NCBI GenBank assembly: GCA_049601975.1
Contig: JBMYRC010000005.1
Location: forward strand, 6,603 to 70,602
Reading direction: 5' to 3'
Length of the DNA: 64,000 nt
Source: UBA6544 sp049601975
Lineage (GTDB): Bacteria > Pseudomonadota > Alphaproteobacteria > UBA8366
Under the pieces are notes generated by a model, which was not told the origin of the DNA, searched no databases, and was given only the letters and a program-made list of their open reading frames with translations. Shown in pieces: positions 16,437 through 25,824 of the stretch. A program made the translations under genes and the position numbers. Every line of letters begins with the position of its first letter. Positions within the stretch are counted from its first letter, which is position 1.

Positions 16437-18746
16437 TTAGCGGTCGGCGAACAATTCCACCACGGCCATCGGCGTCATGGGAGTTGCACCCACTCGAACT
16501 CCAAAGGGAGAGAGTGCATCTTCGATGGCTGAGATAATGCACGCCGCCGCTGGAACAGTGCCGCTCTCTCCGGTTCCCTTAACGCCAAGGGGATTCAGCG
16601 GTGTCGGTGATTCCATGTGGAAGATCTCGATGCGCGGTATTTCCGGCGCCGTCGGCAGAAGATATTCTCCATAATTCGCGGTGAGCGGCTGTCCGTCGGG
16701 GTCATAGACCATGCGTTCCATCAGCGCATTGCCGATCCCATGCGCGACACCGCCAATTATTTGACCTTCCACTAAGGTCGGATTGATCATGTGACCACAA
16801 TCATGAACAACCACATAACGCACGATCTCCATGGCTCCGGTTTCGGGGTCGACCAGAACTTCGCAGGCATGGCTGCCGTTGCAGTAGGAAATGCTATCGA
16901 CTTCGAAATTGATCCGTGACTCTAATCCTGGCGGCAAGCCACCGGGAATTGCGTAACCCGGCTGACCCGCAAGCGCCGTCGCGATATTACCGATCGGAAT
17001 TGATCGATCCGATCCCTTTATCCGCACGTCACCGGCAACGATCTCCAAATCGCCGACAGCGGCTTCCAGCATATGCGACGCGGCCTTTAGTACCTTCACA
17101 CGCACTTCCTGCGCGGCTACGGAAACGGACGATCCGGCCGTAACCGCTTGACGGCTCGCAAAGGCGCCGAGCCCGTAGGGTACAACTGCCGTATCTCCCA
17201 TCGATACTTTCACATCCGAAAGCGCCACGCCGATTTCCCCCGCCGCGATTTGCACCAGCGCCGTCTCGACGCCCTGCCCCTGAGAGGTCGCACCAGTCTC
17301 GACCGTCACCACGCCAGAGGGGCCTATGCGCACTACAGCTGATTCGAATGGTCCCCGCCCCGTCCCTTCAACATAATTCGCAAGCCCAAACCCTAGATAC
17401 TTCCCTTCCGTGCGGGCCGCTTCACGCCGAGCCTCAAACCCCTCATATGAGGATTTTTCCAACACCATTGCTTGGGCGCCCGGATAATCCCCGCTGTCAT
17501 AGGTCATCGCCTTGCCGTCTCGGGTGACCACCGGTGTCGCATAAGGCATCTCATCGGCGGCGATAAAATTGCGCCGCCGCACTTCCGCGCGATCCAACTT
17601 GAGCTCGCCGGCAACCCGGTCCAGCAGGCGTTCCATGACAAACGTGCCTTGCGGTCGACCGGCCCCCCGCGTCGGGGTCGCCGGGATTAGGTTGGTCAGT
17701 GCCATTCGTACCTTGAGGTCATAGTTCGGCAGCTTGTACGGCCCCAAGAGATTACTTGCTGAATTCTGTGCCAGCGCCAAACCATAGGGCGTATAGGCGC
17801 CATGATCGTGCACCAAGTCTCCCCGAATACCGATCAAGCAGCCTTTCTCATCGACCGCGACTTCAACATTCCAAAACTGGTCGCGTTCCTGAGTGGTCGC
17901 CGTGAAATGCTCGCGGCGATCTTCTATCCACTTTACCGGTCGCCCCAACAATTTTGACGCCAAAGGTACGGAGACTTCTTCCGAATAAAAAACGAACTTT
18001 GGCCCGAATCCACCTCCGACATCGGGCGGTACCACTCGGACATCTGCCTCCGCCATGCCAAGGCATCGGGTCAATATCATCTGCGCCCGGTGCGGCATTT
18101 GCGTTGCATTCCAGACAGTGAGATGCCTGCGCGACGGATCGTAATCGGCAACAAGCGCCCGGCACTCCATGGCATGGCCGCCACCTTTGTGGATTTGGAT
18201 CTCTTCCTTGAAAACATGTGGTGCCGCCACAAACGCCGCATCGGAGTCGCCGTATGTCACGTCAAAAGCAGCCACCAAATTGTCTGCGACGTCGGTGCGT
18301 ACTTGTGGTGCACCCATCGCCAAGGCGTCCCGCGGATCGACACAAGCCGGAAGCGGATCGTAATCGACCCAAACGATGCCGGCGGCATCTTCGGCCACCT
18401 GCTTGCTCTCCGCGATTAACAGTGCGACAGGGTCACCCACATGGCACACTTCGTTCTTCGCCAATACATAAGGGTCGATACGGTGACGGATGGCCGGTGC
18501 CGGCATTTCGACCGGCATGCGCTCACCGGTTAAATGCGGCAACAGGTCGGCGAGCGTGTAGATCGCCACAACGCCGTCCATACTCAGCGCTTTCGCCGTA
18601 TCAATCCCGGTGATCCGTGCGTGCGCCAAAGGGCTGCGCACGAAATGGGCGTGCAGCATGCCGGGCAACTGAATGTCATCCGCAAACCGACCGTCACCCC
18701 GCAATAGTGCCGGGTCTTCTTTCCGTTTAATTCGTTGACCGAACAT
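16437..18746 (-). CDS. Xanthine dehydrogenase family molybdopterin-binding subunit (CoxL-like, form II type)
   Basis: A 769-residue large catalytic subunit of a molybdenum hydroxylase, starting MFGQRIKRKEDPALLRGDGRF. The segment PTRGAGRPQG near residue 360 matches the form II pattern and lacks the AYxCSFR signature of true CO dehydrogenase, so a general (hetero)aromatic or aldehyde hydroxylase is more likely than CO oxidation. GGGFGPK near 245 and the late KGTGESGTVPAAACIISAI segment, with the catalytic-type Glu, are present. The FAD-binding and [2Fe-2S] subunits that normally accompany it are not in the flanking genes, so partners must be encoded elsewhere. It follows cinA after eight bases. 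Confidence 0.88.
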   Translation of the reverse strand: MFGQRIKRKEDPALLRGDGRFADDIQLPGMLHAHFVRSPLAHARITGIDTAKALSMDGVVAIYTLADLLPHLTGERMPVEMPAPAIRHRIDPYVLAKNEVCHVGDPVALLIAESKQVAEDAAGIVWVDYDPLPACVDPRDALAMGAPQVRTDVADNLVAAFDVTYGDSDAAFVAAPHVFKEEIQIHKGGGHAMECRALVADYDPSRRHLTVWNATQMPHRAQMILTRCLGMAEADVRVVPPDVGGGFGPKFVFYSEEVSVPLASKLLGRPVKWIEDRREHFTATTQERDQFWNVEVAVDEKGCLIGIRGDLVHDHGAYTPYGLALAQNSASNLLGPYKLPNYDLKVRMALTNLIPATPTRGAGRPQGTFVMERLLDRVAGELKLDRAEVRRRNFIAADEMPYATPVVTRDGKAMTYDSGDYPGAQAMVLEKSSYEGFEARREAARTEGKYLGFGLANYVEGTGRGPFESAVVRIGPSGVVTVETGATSQGQGVETALVQIAAGEIGVALSDVKVSMGDTAVVPYGLGAFASRQAVTAGSSVSVAAQEVRVKVLKAASHMLEAAVGDLEIVAGDVRIKGSDRSIPIGNIATALAGQPGYAIPGGLPPGLESRINFEVDSISYCNGSHACEVLVDPETGAMEIVRYVVVHDCGHMINPTLVEGQIIGGVAHGIGNALMERMVYDPDGQPLTANYGEYLLPTAPEIPRIEIFHMESPTPLNPLGVKGTGESGTVPAAACIISAIEDALSPFGVRVGATPMTPMAVVELFADR

Positions 18747-18754
18747 TCAAACGA

Positions 18755-19240
18755 TCAGGGTGCCCGTTTCAGGCATTCAATGAAGATGTCCAATGCTTCG
18801 TCGGTGAAAGCCCACATATTGGCTTCACGATCCGCCGACGCGGTCTCCAAGGTCCGGACGTCGCACACCGGTCCGTCCACCGCGACACAAGTGTGCCCCG
18901 CATCATCGCCATAGCTGTTGCCGGTCGGCCCGGAAGCCCCGGTCTCGGCCAAGCCCCAAGTCGCGCTCAACCTCTCCCGCATGCTCTTCGCCAGCAGGCT
19001 CGCATAGGGCTCGCTGGATGACCGCACGCCGGGGTGATCTTTAAAGTCGATCTCCGTGAGACGTTTGCGCGCCCGGTGCGTATAAATGACACCACCGCCC
19101 ATGAAATATTTGGACGCCCCCGGCACCGCGAGCAACGAGGCCGAGACCAATCCGCCCGCCGAACTCTCGCCGACAGCCACCGTCTCACTACGCGCCACTA
19201 ATAATTTCGCGATTTCCGCCGTCTTGGTGGTTAGCTCCAT
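18755..19240 (-). CDS. CinA-family nicotinamide-nucleotide amidohydrolase
   Basis: A 161-residue stand-alone C-terminal CinA domain (PncC type), which deamidates NMN to nicotinic acid mononucleotide. The ATG at 19240 (MELTTKTAEI) is preceded by GGAGG at an ideal five-base spacing, so the six-residue longer reading is rejected. The ESSAGGLVSASLLAVPGASKYFMGG segment holds the family's Ser/Lys-region signature, and GLAETGASGPTGNSYGD the late conserved loop. It sits inside a same-strand series with the molybdoenzyme and a decarboxylase-like gene, apparently without pathway link. Confidence 0.85.
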   Translation of the reverse strand: MELTTKTAEIAKLLVARSETVAVGESSAGGLVSASLLAVPGASKYFMGGGVIYTHRARKRLTEIDFKDHPGVRSSSEPYASLLAKSMRERLSATWGLAETGASGPTGNSYGDDAGHTCVAVDGPVCDVRTLETASADREANMWAFTDEALDIFIECLKRAP

Positions 19241-19302
19241 CTCTTCCTCCAATCTCATATGCCGTATTGGATATAGGTCATTGCCAATATCCGGTTAGAA
19301 GC

Positions 19303-20295
19303 TCAGCTCCGCGCTGTTTGCAGTGTGGTTTCCGCAAACAGGTCTTCCGGTTTGAGACCGGGTTCAGTCAGGCTTTGTTCCACCGAATATCGAATGACCG
19401 CCTCGATCGCCGTCCGATTATCCTCGACCCCGTATGACCATACATCCGGCCCCATGAGTGCCCGCGTCTCTTCCAGCTCTGCGGTGACCCACGGGAGCGA
19501 TACCTTCAATGCGCCCTGAGCTTCCAAATCCGTAAATGCCAAGTCCTTTGAGTGCCGGAATGCCTTATAGAGATTTGCCGGTAGCCATGGATACTTGGCT
19601 GCGAGTGATTTTTTCACACCCAATATATGCATGATTGGGAAAATGCCGGAGCGGCGAAAGTAATCCTGTTCCGCCGCGCGGAAATTAGGCCAGAGACGGC
19701 CTACATTTGCGGCACCTCGCTGCAAACACGACGGGACCGGAGGACAGATCACTGCGTCGAGTTCACCCGATTCCAACATACCCGAGAGCGTCTGATCGGG
19801 ACCGATACGTTGACAGTCAAATTTGTCAGGCAAATTGATCGGCGTGCGCTCTTCGCGACCGGTTTCTTCAAGGCCGCCGGTTCGCCAGGAAACCTCCCAG
19901 GGCTCAATGCCGAATTCGTCTTTCAGAATACCGCGCTGCCATACCGCCGCGGTCATCTGGTATTCCGGCACACCGATAATCTTGCCTTTCAGATCAACAG
20001 CGGTCTCGATGCCGCGATCTGTCCGGATATAGAACCCGGAATGTCGGAAGACGCGAGAGAGGAAAACGGGGATACCGAGATACTGCGCGTCGCCTCGTTG
20101 TGTCTGCAACATATGGGTCGAGAAAGAGAGTTCTGTCACATCGAATTCCGCGTAGCGGACAGCGCGAAAGAACAGCTCTTCGGGCAGCATATTTAGATAG
20201 GTGACATCACACCCATCCACTTTGACCCTGCCGTCCTTCACAGCACGGGTCCGGTCGTAGTCATTCGTCGCGATGCTGATTTTCAAATCACCCAT
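19303..20295 (-). CDS. 4,5-dihydroxyphthalate decarboxylase-like / periplasmic-binding-fold protein
   Basis: A 330-residue protein with no signal peptide, starting MGDLKISIATNDYDRTRAVKDG. It resembles 4,5-dihydroxyphthalate decarboxylase (Pht5-type) and the related SsuA/THI5-like fold. Typical features are the DVTELSFSTHMLQ and SRVFRHSGFYIR segments and the central LKGKIIGVPEYQMTAAVWQRG. Members either decarboxylate aromatic diacids or are cytoplasmic relatives of solute-binding proteins. AGGAG precedes the ATG. It follows the MmgE/PrpD gene by ten bases, so the two belong to one transcript and probably one degradation route. Confidence 0.78.
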   Translation of the reverse strand: MGDLKISIATNDYDRTRAVKDGRVKVDGCDVTYLNMLPEELFFRAVRYAEFDVTELSFSTHMLQTQRGDAQYLGIPVFLSRVFRHSGFYIRTDRGIETAVDLKGKIIGVPEYQMTAAVWQRGILKDEFGIEPWEVSWRTGGLEETGREERTPINLPDKFDCQRIGPDQTLSGMLESGELDAVICPPVPSCLQRGAANVGRLWPNFRAAEQDYFRRSGIFPIMHILGVKKSLAAKYPWLPANLYKAFRHSKDLAFTDLEAQGALKVSLPWVTAELEETRALMGPDVWSYGVEDNRTAIEAVIRYSVEQSLTEPGLKPEDLFAETTLQTARS

Positions 20296-20305
20296 GGCCT
20301 ATCTC

Positions 20306-21817
20306 CTATGCGTCAAATATGCCGCGGCCATCCTGTACGGCCAGTAAGTTCAATCGGTCCGCGACCGGGGTTAAACCCAAGAGGGCACCCGGCCCCAAGT
20401 CCGACACACAACCTGCCGTTTCGACAAACCGCCGCATCTCCTCATCACCGACCGCATATGCGGCAAGCGTTTCGAGCTTTCCGATGTAATTCTCTCGCAC
20501 AAAGGGCCGAGCCCCTGCCGGATGCGCGTCGGCGACGGCGATTTCATCTACCAACACGCGCCCGTCTTCCAGGGTAATTTCTACCCGCCCACCGAACGCT
20601 TTCTTCTTTGGATCGGTATCGTGGTAGCGGGCTTCCCAGTCCGCATCGAACCGCGTCTCCACCTTGCGCCACAGTGCCACCGTTCCCAGTCTATGTGCGC
20701 GTTCCGACGTGTAGGAGTCGATGTGATGCCAGCCGCCATCCTCCAGCGCCACTGCGAAGATATACGGTATCGAATGATCCAGCGTCTCGCGGCTGGCGTT
20801 GGGATCGTACTTTTGCGGATCGTTCGCGCCGCTACCAATTACCGCGTGGGTGTGATGGCTGGTGTGAATGACGACGCGCTCTACCGCTGAAATGTCCGAT
20901 ATCTCTTGGCGCATACGCCGGGCGAGGTCGATCAAAGCCTGCGCCTGATATTCCGCCGAATGCTCTTTGGTGAAGCTCTCCAGTATTGCACGCTTGGGCT
21001 CTCCCCTCTCCGGCAAAGGAATTCTATAAGCTGCCTCCTTGCCATCGAGTAGCCAAGCAACAACCCCGTCTTCCCCCTCGTAAATCGGCGCAGGGCCAGT
21101 TTCGCCGCGCATCGCGCGATCAACCGCCTCCACCGCGAGCTTCGTCGCATGACCGGGCGCATAGGCCTTCCAGCTGGAAATTTGCCCTTTGCGCGATTGC
21201 CGAGTCGAGGTGGTCACATGCAGCACGTGATTTATGGCCTGATAGATAATCTCAACCGGCAGGTCGAGCATGGTCCCGATACCCGCCGCTGCAGCCGGGC
21301 CCAAATGCGCCACATGATCGATCTTGTGTTTGTGCAGCGAGATCGCCTTCACCAGGTCTATGTGTATTTCGTAAGCAGTCGTCATGCCGCGCACCAAGTC
21401 CGCACCACTGCGCCCCGTCTGCTGCGCCACCGCGAGTAACGGAAGAATGTTGTCGCCCGGATGGGAGTATTCTTCCGCCAAATAGGTGTCGTGATAATCC
21501 AGCTCACGCACCGCCGTTCCATTGGCCCAGGACGCCCACTCCGCGGCGACCCGGCAATCGTTTGGTAGACCATAAAGGGTCGCACCGCCAACGCGCGGAT
21601 GCGCCAATGCCTGTTGGCGTGCATTCGCCACCGGTCGCCGCTCCAGCGATGCGATCGCCACGGAGGCGTTATCGATGATGCGATTGCCCAACATCTCGAC
21701 CACCGCTTCTTCAACGGGAACCGGATCAACCGCGAGTTCCGCTAATTGCCAAGCCAGTTCGTCCTCTCGATCATGAGATGCCGCAGACGGCCAGACATTC
21801 AGTTCGTGTATTTTCAT
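20306..21817 (-). CDS. MmgE/PrpD family protein (2-methylcitrate dehydratase-like)
   Basis: A 503-residue member of the MmgE/PrpD family, whose best-known member dehydrates 2-methylcitrate. Similar proteins also act on other polycarboxylates. Visible features are GGATLYGLPNDCRVAAEWASWANGTAVRELDYHDT near residue 75, the conserved helix AINHVLHVTTSTRQSRKGQISSWKAYAPGHATK near 190-220, and the C-terminal small domain. GAGG stands six bases before the ATG. No prpB or prpC-like intact gene lies next to it, so a dedicated propionate function is not supported; pairing with the decarboxylase-like gene argues for an aromatic or tricarboxylate route. Confidence 0.87.
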   Translation of the reverse strand: MKIHELNVWPSAASHDREDELAWQLAELAVDPVPVEEAVVEMLGNRIIDNASVAIASLERRPVANARQQALAHPRVGGATLYGLPNDCRVAAEWASWANGTAVRELDYHDTYLAEEYSHPGDNILPLLAVAQQTGRSGADLVRGMTTAYEIHIDLVKAISLHKHKIDHVAHLGPAAAAGIGTMLDLPVEIIYQAINHVLHVTTSTRQSRKGQISSWKAYAPGHATKLAVEAVDRAMRGETGPAPIYEGEDGVVAWLLDGKEAAYRIPLPERGEPKRAILESFTKEHSAEYQAQALIDLARRMRQEISDISAVERVVIHTSHHTHAVIGSGANDPQKYDPNASRETLDHSIPYIFAVALEDGGWHHIDSYTSERAHRLGTVALWRKVETRFDADWEARYHDTDPKKKAFGGRVEITLEDGRVLVDEIAVADAHPAGARPFVRENYIGKLETLAAYAVGDEEMRRFVETAGCVSDLGPGALLGLTPVADRLNLLAVQDGRGIFDA

Positions 21818-21829
21818 TTTAAGCCTCGA

Positions 21830-22372
21830 TCATTCCGAAAGGAATTGATCCGGTTTTCGGCGGAAACTCAATGGGTAACAACCGACAATTATTCGCGACA
21901 CGTCATCACCTCCGTTGGTCAGCGGCAACATAAAGCGCTCGATCGTATCGACGAAGAAAATGAGATTTGCGTTCATACGGGAAAAATAGGGGCTCCGTTC
22001 CCGATACACAGCTCGATAAAATTCAAGCAGCGTCTCGGAGGAATCTTTCGGGATATCAGTAATTCGCTTTCCCGTCAGGTCTTGGCCATAATGGCGCGCG
22101 ACCTGCGTCCCATGGACGAGGTGGCGGAAATCACGACCACCATCCTCTACTTGCAGCATCAAAAGGTTGCCGATGCACTCTCTGAGCTCGGTAATATTGA
22201 TATCCGCACGCGCCGGCACGGACTGACCCGATCTTTCGCACGCAGCCAGCCAAACGCGGTAGAGATTCCGCTGGCGCTCATCAGCCAATAGAGCATCGGA
22301 GATTTCAGCGGTAAATAAATGCACCGCCGCCTTATCGCTCGACATCGTCCCATCCGAGATAAACTTCGCCAC
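21830..22372 (-). CDS. PAS_5-type PAS domain protein
   Basis: A ~180-residue protein made of one PAS_5-type domain common in Alphaproteobacteria, with LYRVWLAACERSGQSVPARADINI, then ITELRECIGNLLMLQVE and FRHLVHGTQVARHYGQDLTGKRI. There is no attached output domain. The first in-frame start is GTG at 22372; ATG at 22345 (MSSDKAAVHLF) is an equally good choice. Function is unknown, presumably ligand or redox sensing by partnership. It lies 12 bases upstream of the MmgE/PrpD gene on the same strand. Confidence 0.75.
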   Translation of the reverse strand: MAKFISDGTMSSDKAAVHLFTAEISDALLADERQRNLYRVWLAACERSGQSVPARADINITELRECIGNLLMLQVEDGGRDFRHLVHGTQVARHYGQDLTGKRITDIPKDSSETLLEFYRAVYRERSPYFSRMNANLIFFVDTIERFMLPLTNGGDDVSRIIVGCYPLSFRRKPDQFLSE

Positions 22373-22440
22373 CCATCCTTAATCAAGTTAGCACAGAAAT
22401 CGACGTGTCTTAAGGGTCTGAATTCGGCAATATAATCACC

Positions 22441-23151
22441 ATGTGCGGACGCTATACCCTAACCATGCCCATCGACAGCATGCGCGAATTGTTCGGCTTC
22501 GATGCTCAACCGAACCTCGCGGCGCGGTATAACGTTGCCCCGGGGCAAGATATTCCAGCAGTACGTATCAACGACGCGGGTACGGGTAGACAATTGGCCG
22601 GTTTCAATTGGGGTCTGGTACCATCTTGGGCCAAAGACCCGACGACGGCCAACCGCATGATCAACGCTCGGAGCGAGACCGTCTCCGAAAAACCGTCGTT
22701 CCGGGCCGCTTTCCAGCGCAGGCGTTGCTTGATTCCTGCAAACGGATTTTATGAATGGAAATCGGAGGGTAAAGGTATCAAGCAGCCCTATTACATCCAA
22801 CTCGAAGACGGAACGCCATTCGCCTTTGCCGGTATTTGGGAACGATGGGAAGGTGGCGACGGCGATCATTGGGAGACGTGCGCCGTCGTGACCACGGAAG
22901 CAACGGAAGCGCTGATGCCCATCCATCACCGGATGCCGGTCATATTACCGCCCCAAACGTACAAAACCTGGCTAACGGGTGATGTGAAAGAGGTTGGCGC
23001 GTTGATGGTGCCGTATTCTGGGTCGACCGAGGCGTGGCCTGTCGCAACCATAGTCAATAAAGTGCAAAATGACGGTTCCAAACTTATCGAGCAAACCGAA
23101 CCGCTCTCCCCGCCGGCACCGCCGACCCAAAGCCAACTCGATCTGTTCTGA
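22441..23151 (+). CDS. SRAP/YedK (HMCES-type) abasic-site protein
   Basis: A 236-residue SOS-response-associated peptidase family protein. It begins MCGRYTL: after Met removal Cys2 forms a stable thiazolidine cross-link with abasic sites in single-stranded DNA. The other active-site parts are present: INARSETV (Asn), GFYEWK (Glu) and the MPIHHRMPV segment (His). The C-terminal tail beyond residue 205 is Pro/Gln-rich. No lexA-like box was identified upstream by eye. Its TGA overlaps the ATG of the amidotransferase gene (TGATG), giving translational coupling. Confidence 0.93.
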   Translation: MCGRYTLTMPIDSMRELFGFDAQPNLAARYNVAPGQDIPAVRINDAGTGRQLAGFNWGLVPSWAKDPTTANRMINARSETVSEKPSFRAAFQRRRCLIPANGFYEWKSEGKGIKQPYYIQLEDGTPFAFAGIWERWEGGDGDHWETCAVVTTEATEALMPIHHRMPVILPPQTYKTWLTGDVKEVGALMVPYSGSTEAWPVATIVNKVQNDGSKLIEQTEPLSPPAPPTQSQLDLF

Positions 23152-23849
23152 TGCGCACACTCGCCATACGTCATGTCGGGTTCGAGCATCTTGATCTGCT
23201 GGAAGGTATTCTGGAGCAACGCGGCCATGAGATTCGCTACCTTGATATGGGTGTCGACCGGTTGGACGATATTGACCCGCAGGCCGACGATCTTGTTGTA
23301 ATTCTAGGCGGTCCGATTGGCGTCTACGAATGTAACGCCTATCCGTTTCTCGATGCTGAAGTGGATTTTACCGCTCGTCGTCTCGCAGCACGGAAACCGA
23401 CGATTGGCATTTGCCTTGGCTGCCAAATCATGGCTGCTGCTCTCGGCGCCGAAGTCTATCCCGGCCCGGCCAAGGAAATCGGCTGGAAGCCATTGCAACT
23501 CACGAACCCTGGTAAGTTTTCGCTACTTGGCGATATCGGCGGAACATCGGTACTACATTGGCACGGCGACACGTTCGACCTGCCGCACGGCGCCACGTTG
23601 CTTGCATCTACCGACCTTGTTCAAAATCAGGCCTTTAGCGTTGAAAATTTTGCGTTGGCGTTGCAATTCCATTTAGAAGCGAGCTTGGAGAATTTGGAGA
23701 GTTGGTTTATCGGGCATACATTGGAGATATCCACCACCGACGGAATTGACGTCCAAAGCCTGCGCGCCGATACGGCGGTCGCCGCGCCGCAACTGGAGCC
23801 CGGTACTAGATTGGCATTCGGCCGTTGGTTGGACGACGCCGGACTTTAA
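23151..23849 (+). CDS. Glutamine amidotransferase (GMP synthase-like class I)
   Basis: A 232-residue class I GATase domain. The nucleophile elbow GICLGCQIMAAALG holds the catalytic Cys near residue 86-89, with LHWHGDTFDLPHGATLL and QFHLEA supplying the His-x-Glu part of the triad. Stand-alone proteins of this kind, often misnamed GMP synthase, act on glutamine or on gamma-glutamyl compounds. The synthase half is absent, so it is not GuaA. Its start overlaps the preceding YedK stop, and the next gene starts 22 bases later. Confidence 0.87.
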   Translation: MRTLAIRHVGFEHLDLLEGILEQRGHEIRYLDMGVDRLDDIDPQADDLVVILGGPIGVYECNAYPFLDAEVDFTARRLAARKPTIGICLGCQIMAAALGAEVYPGPAKEIGWKPLQLTNPGKFSLLGDIGGTSVLHWHGDTFDLPHGATLLASTDLVQNQAFSVENFALALQFHLEASLENLESWFIGHTLEISTTDGIDVQSLRADTAVAAPQLEPGTRLAFGRWLDDAGL

Positions 23850-23871
23850 GCGACACACAGAGGTAGACATC

Positions 23872-24627
23872 ATGACCACGCGCAACGACCTGAAACAGCG
23901 GGGTGACGCCATCCGCAACCGTATCGACGCCAAGGGCAGTGATGCCGACACCGCACCCGGATATCAACGCATGGTCTCGGAAGCGCTCTATGGTGGCATC
24001 TGGGCGCGTGATGTCCTGCCCTTGGAGGAACGCTACATTTGCGTCCTTTCGGGGCTTATGTTGCAACAGAACGAACCGCAATTGCGCCGCCATATCCGAG
24101 GTGCGCTAAATATTGGTTTGGCGCCCCGTTCTATTTTGGAAATCTTCGTACAAGCAGGTCTCTATGGCGGCTTTCCCACTGCGGAGAACGCCATGAGTAT
24201 CGCGCATGAAGTCTTCACCGCCCAAGGCGTGTCGGTCGAAGCCGAAGTCGACGGAGAGGAAACCTTGGAAGAGTTTTCCGAAATGGGTGGGGAGATGCTC
24301 GCCGCCTTGCATGGCGAACGCGGCACCAAGGGCTATGCATCGCCAGATAATCCGACGACGGGTGGCCTCTATACGATGGCAATTCAATACGGATATGGTT
24401 GGCTCTGGCATCGTGCCGGATTGGATCGACGGCAACGCATGATTTGCGCGGTCGCGTCCTTCACGGTCTTACGCCTGGACAGCCAACTTCGGAAGTTCGG
24501 ACTATCGGCCTTGAACGTTGGCCTCACCAAAGAAGAAGTGGTCGAGGCGGTTATGCAGACAGCACCCTATGGCGGCTTCCCACCCGCACTGAATGCACTC
24601 GCCGCACTCGACGAAGCCTTCAGCTAA
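23872..24627 (+). CDS. Carboxymuconolactone decarboxylase family protein (two-domain)
   Basis: A 251-residue protein with two CMD/AhpD-like helical domains in tandem. The first covers about residues 35-115 (LEERYICVLSGLML, then AGLYGGFPTAENAM) and the second about 160-250 (DRRQRMICAVASFTVL, then TAPYGGFPPALNAL). The repeated YGGFP-N-A signature is clear. It lacks the CxxC of AhpD, so peroxidase activity is unlikely and a decarboxylase/lactone-type role is possible. The start at 23872 has GAGG upstream; an in-frame extension reaches back into the amidotransferase gene and is rejected. Its stop overlaps the broken citrate synthase stop by four bases. Confidence 0.85.
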   Translation: MTTRNDLKQRGDAIRNRIDAKGSDADTAPGYQRMVSEALYGGIWARDVLPLEERYICVLSGLMLQQNEPQLRRHIRGALNIGLAPRSILEIFVQAGLYGGFPTAENAMSIAHEVFTAQGVSVEAEVDGEETLEEFSEMGGEMLAALHGERGTKGYASPDNPTTGGLYTMAIQYGYGWLWHRAGLDRRQRMICAVASFTVLRLDSQLRKFGLSALNVGLTKEEVVEAVMQTAPYGGFPPALNALAALDEAFS

Positions 24628-25730
24628 CCCGCCATTTGAAGTGCCGCCGCACCTTCCGGTAAGTCACCCACATAGGATGAAGCCGGACGGATGAGACGTC
24701 TGCTTGCGACCTGCTCCTCAATATGGGCACACCAGCCAATGACCCGACCCATGGCGAACGCAGGTGTGAATAGCTCACGCAGCAAGCCGATTCCGTCGAG
24801 CACCAAGGCGGTATAGAACTCGACATTGGTATCGAGGCGACGATCGGGGTATCGCCCCTCCAGTGTCTCCAACACGCCAATCTCGACCGCTTCCGCAAAG
24901 GCGATCCGGTCCGACGAATTTTTGAGGTCACGGACGATTTCTTTCAACACGTCGGCTCGGGGATCACGCGTCCGGTAGACGCGGTGCCCGAACCCCATGA
25001 GACGGGAACCATCCGCGAGCGCGGCATGAATCCATGGCATGATTTTCGCTTAGCTCGCAATTTCATTCAGCATATCCATTACCGGTCCGGGCGCACCCCC
25101 ATGTAAGGGTCCTTTTAACGTACATAACGCCGCGGCCACGGAGGATATTTCCCGAGCTTGCGTCGACGCTACCACGCGCGCGGTAAAGGTTGAGGCATTC
25201 ATGCCGTGGTCTGCGATGGTGATCAGATAGCGTTCCAAAGCAGGTGCGGCCCTCGGCACATGATTGAGCCCCAACATTGCCAAGAAATCGGCGGCATGTC
25301 CTCGCCCCGGATCGTGTGCAATGACACCGAGCATATTGCAGTGGCGCCAATGTGCCGCGATAAATACAGTTGCTGCCCCTGTTAAAAGCACCGCACTATC
25401 GATCCCATGCTTTTGGGGGTCGCTATCATTCAGAAGCGACCATCCGATCCGCAAAGCTTCAACCGGCGTGGCATCCCCGCTGACCCGCAGCAAGTGCGGC
25501 ACCAGATCGGCTGCAACGAGACGCGCACGCCCCAAATCCAATGCAACCTAATCATTGCTCTTCGGCGTCTCTGCATATTCATTCCACAGCGAAGCCGCGA
25601 CTTCCGGCAAACTCCAATCCGCCACCAGTTTTTCCACATCGTGTCCGACCACAATCGGTCGTCCGGCTATACCGTCAACGCGGCTGAGACGTGTTTCAGC
25701 AGCGACAATACCCTCAAGGCCAACGCTCAT
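24624..25730 (-). pseudogene. Citrate synthase/methylcitrate synthase gene with two in-frame stops
   Basis: One continuous frame encodes a full-length (~368-codon) type II citrate synthase-like protein, interrupted by TAG at 25548-25550 and TAA at 25050-25052; no frameshift is needed. The three parts run MSVGLEGIVAAETRLS...TPKSND, VALDLGRARLVAADLV...MLNEIAS and AKIMPWIHAAL...ALQMAG. Key pieces survive: TLKGPLHGGAPGPV (His), GFGHRVYRTRDPRAD (His/Arg) and TNVEFYTALVLDGIG, where a Glu stands at the usual Asp position, as in a sub-branch of the family. Each stop is one base from a Gln or Glu codon. Either the gene is recently dead, or the consensus contains errors. The divergent paralogue 94 bases away is also interrupted. 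Confidence 0.85.
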
Positions 25731-25824
25731 ATTCCTATTCCTTTGCTGTTTCAGCGCCCTTGACCTAACAGCGCCAAAACATTCAATTCAGTATTGATAA
25801 ATACAATCAATATATGGACACCCG

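Noticed and set aside
16319..16449. Direct repeat ATTAGCGGTCGG at 16319 and 16438 as a possible insertion-site duplication
   Set aside because: Only about 12 bases, no mobile element between the copies, and one copy is part of the molybdoenzyme coding end.
16437..18746. Aerobic carbon monoxide dehydrogenase (CoxL form I)
   Set aside because: The AYxCSFR signature is missing; RGAGR at that place indicates the form II/other molybdenum hydroxylase group, and coxM/coxS are absent.
23151..23849. GMP synthase (GuaA)
   Set aside because: Only the amidotransferase domain is present; the ATP-pyrophosphatase and dimerisation domains are missing.
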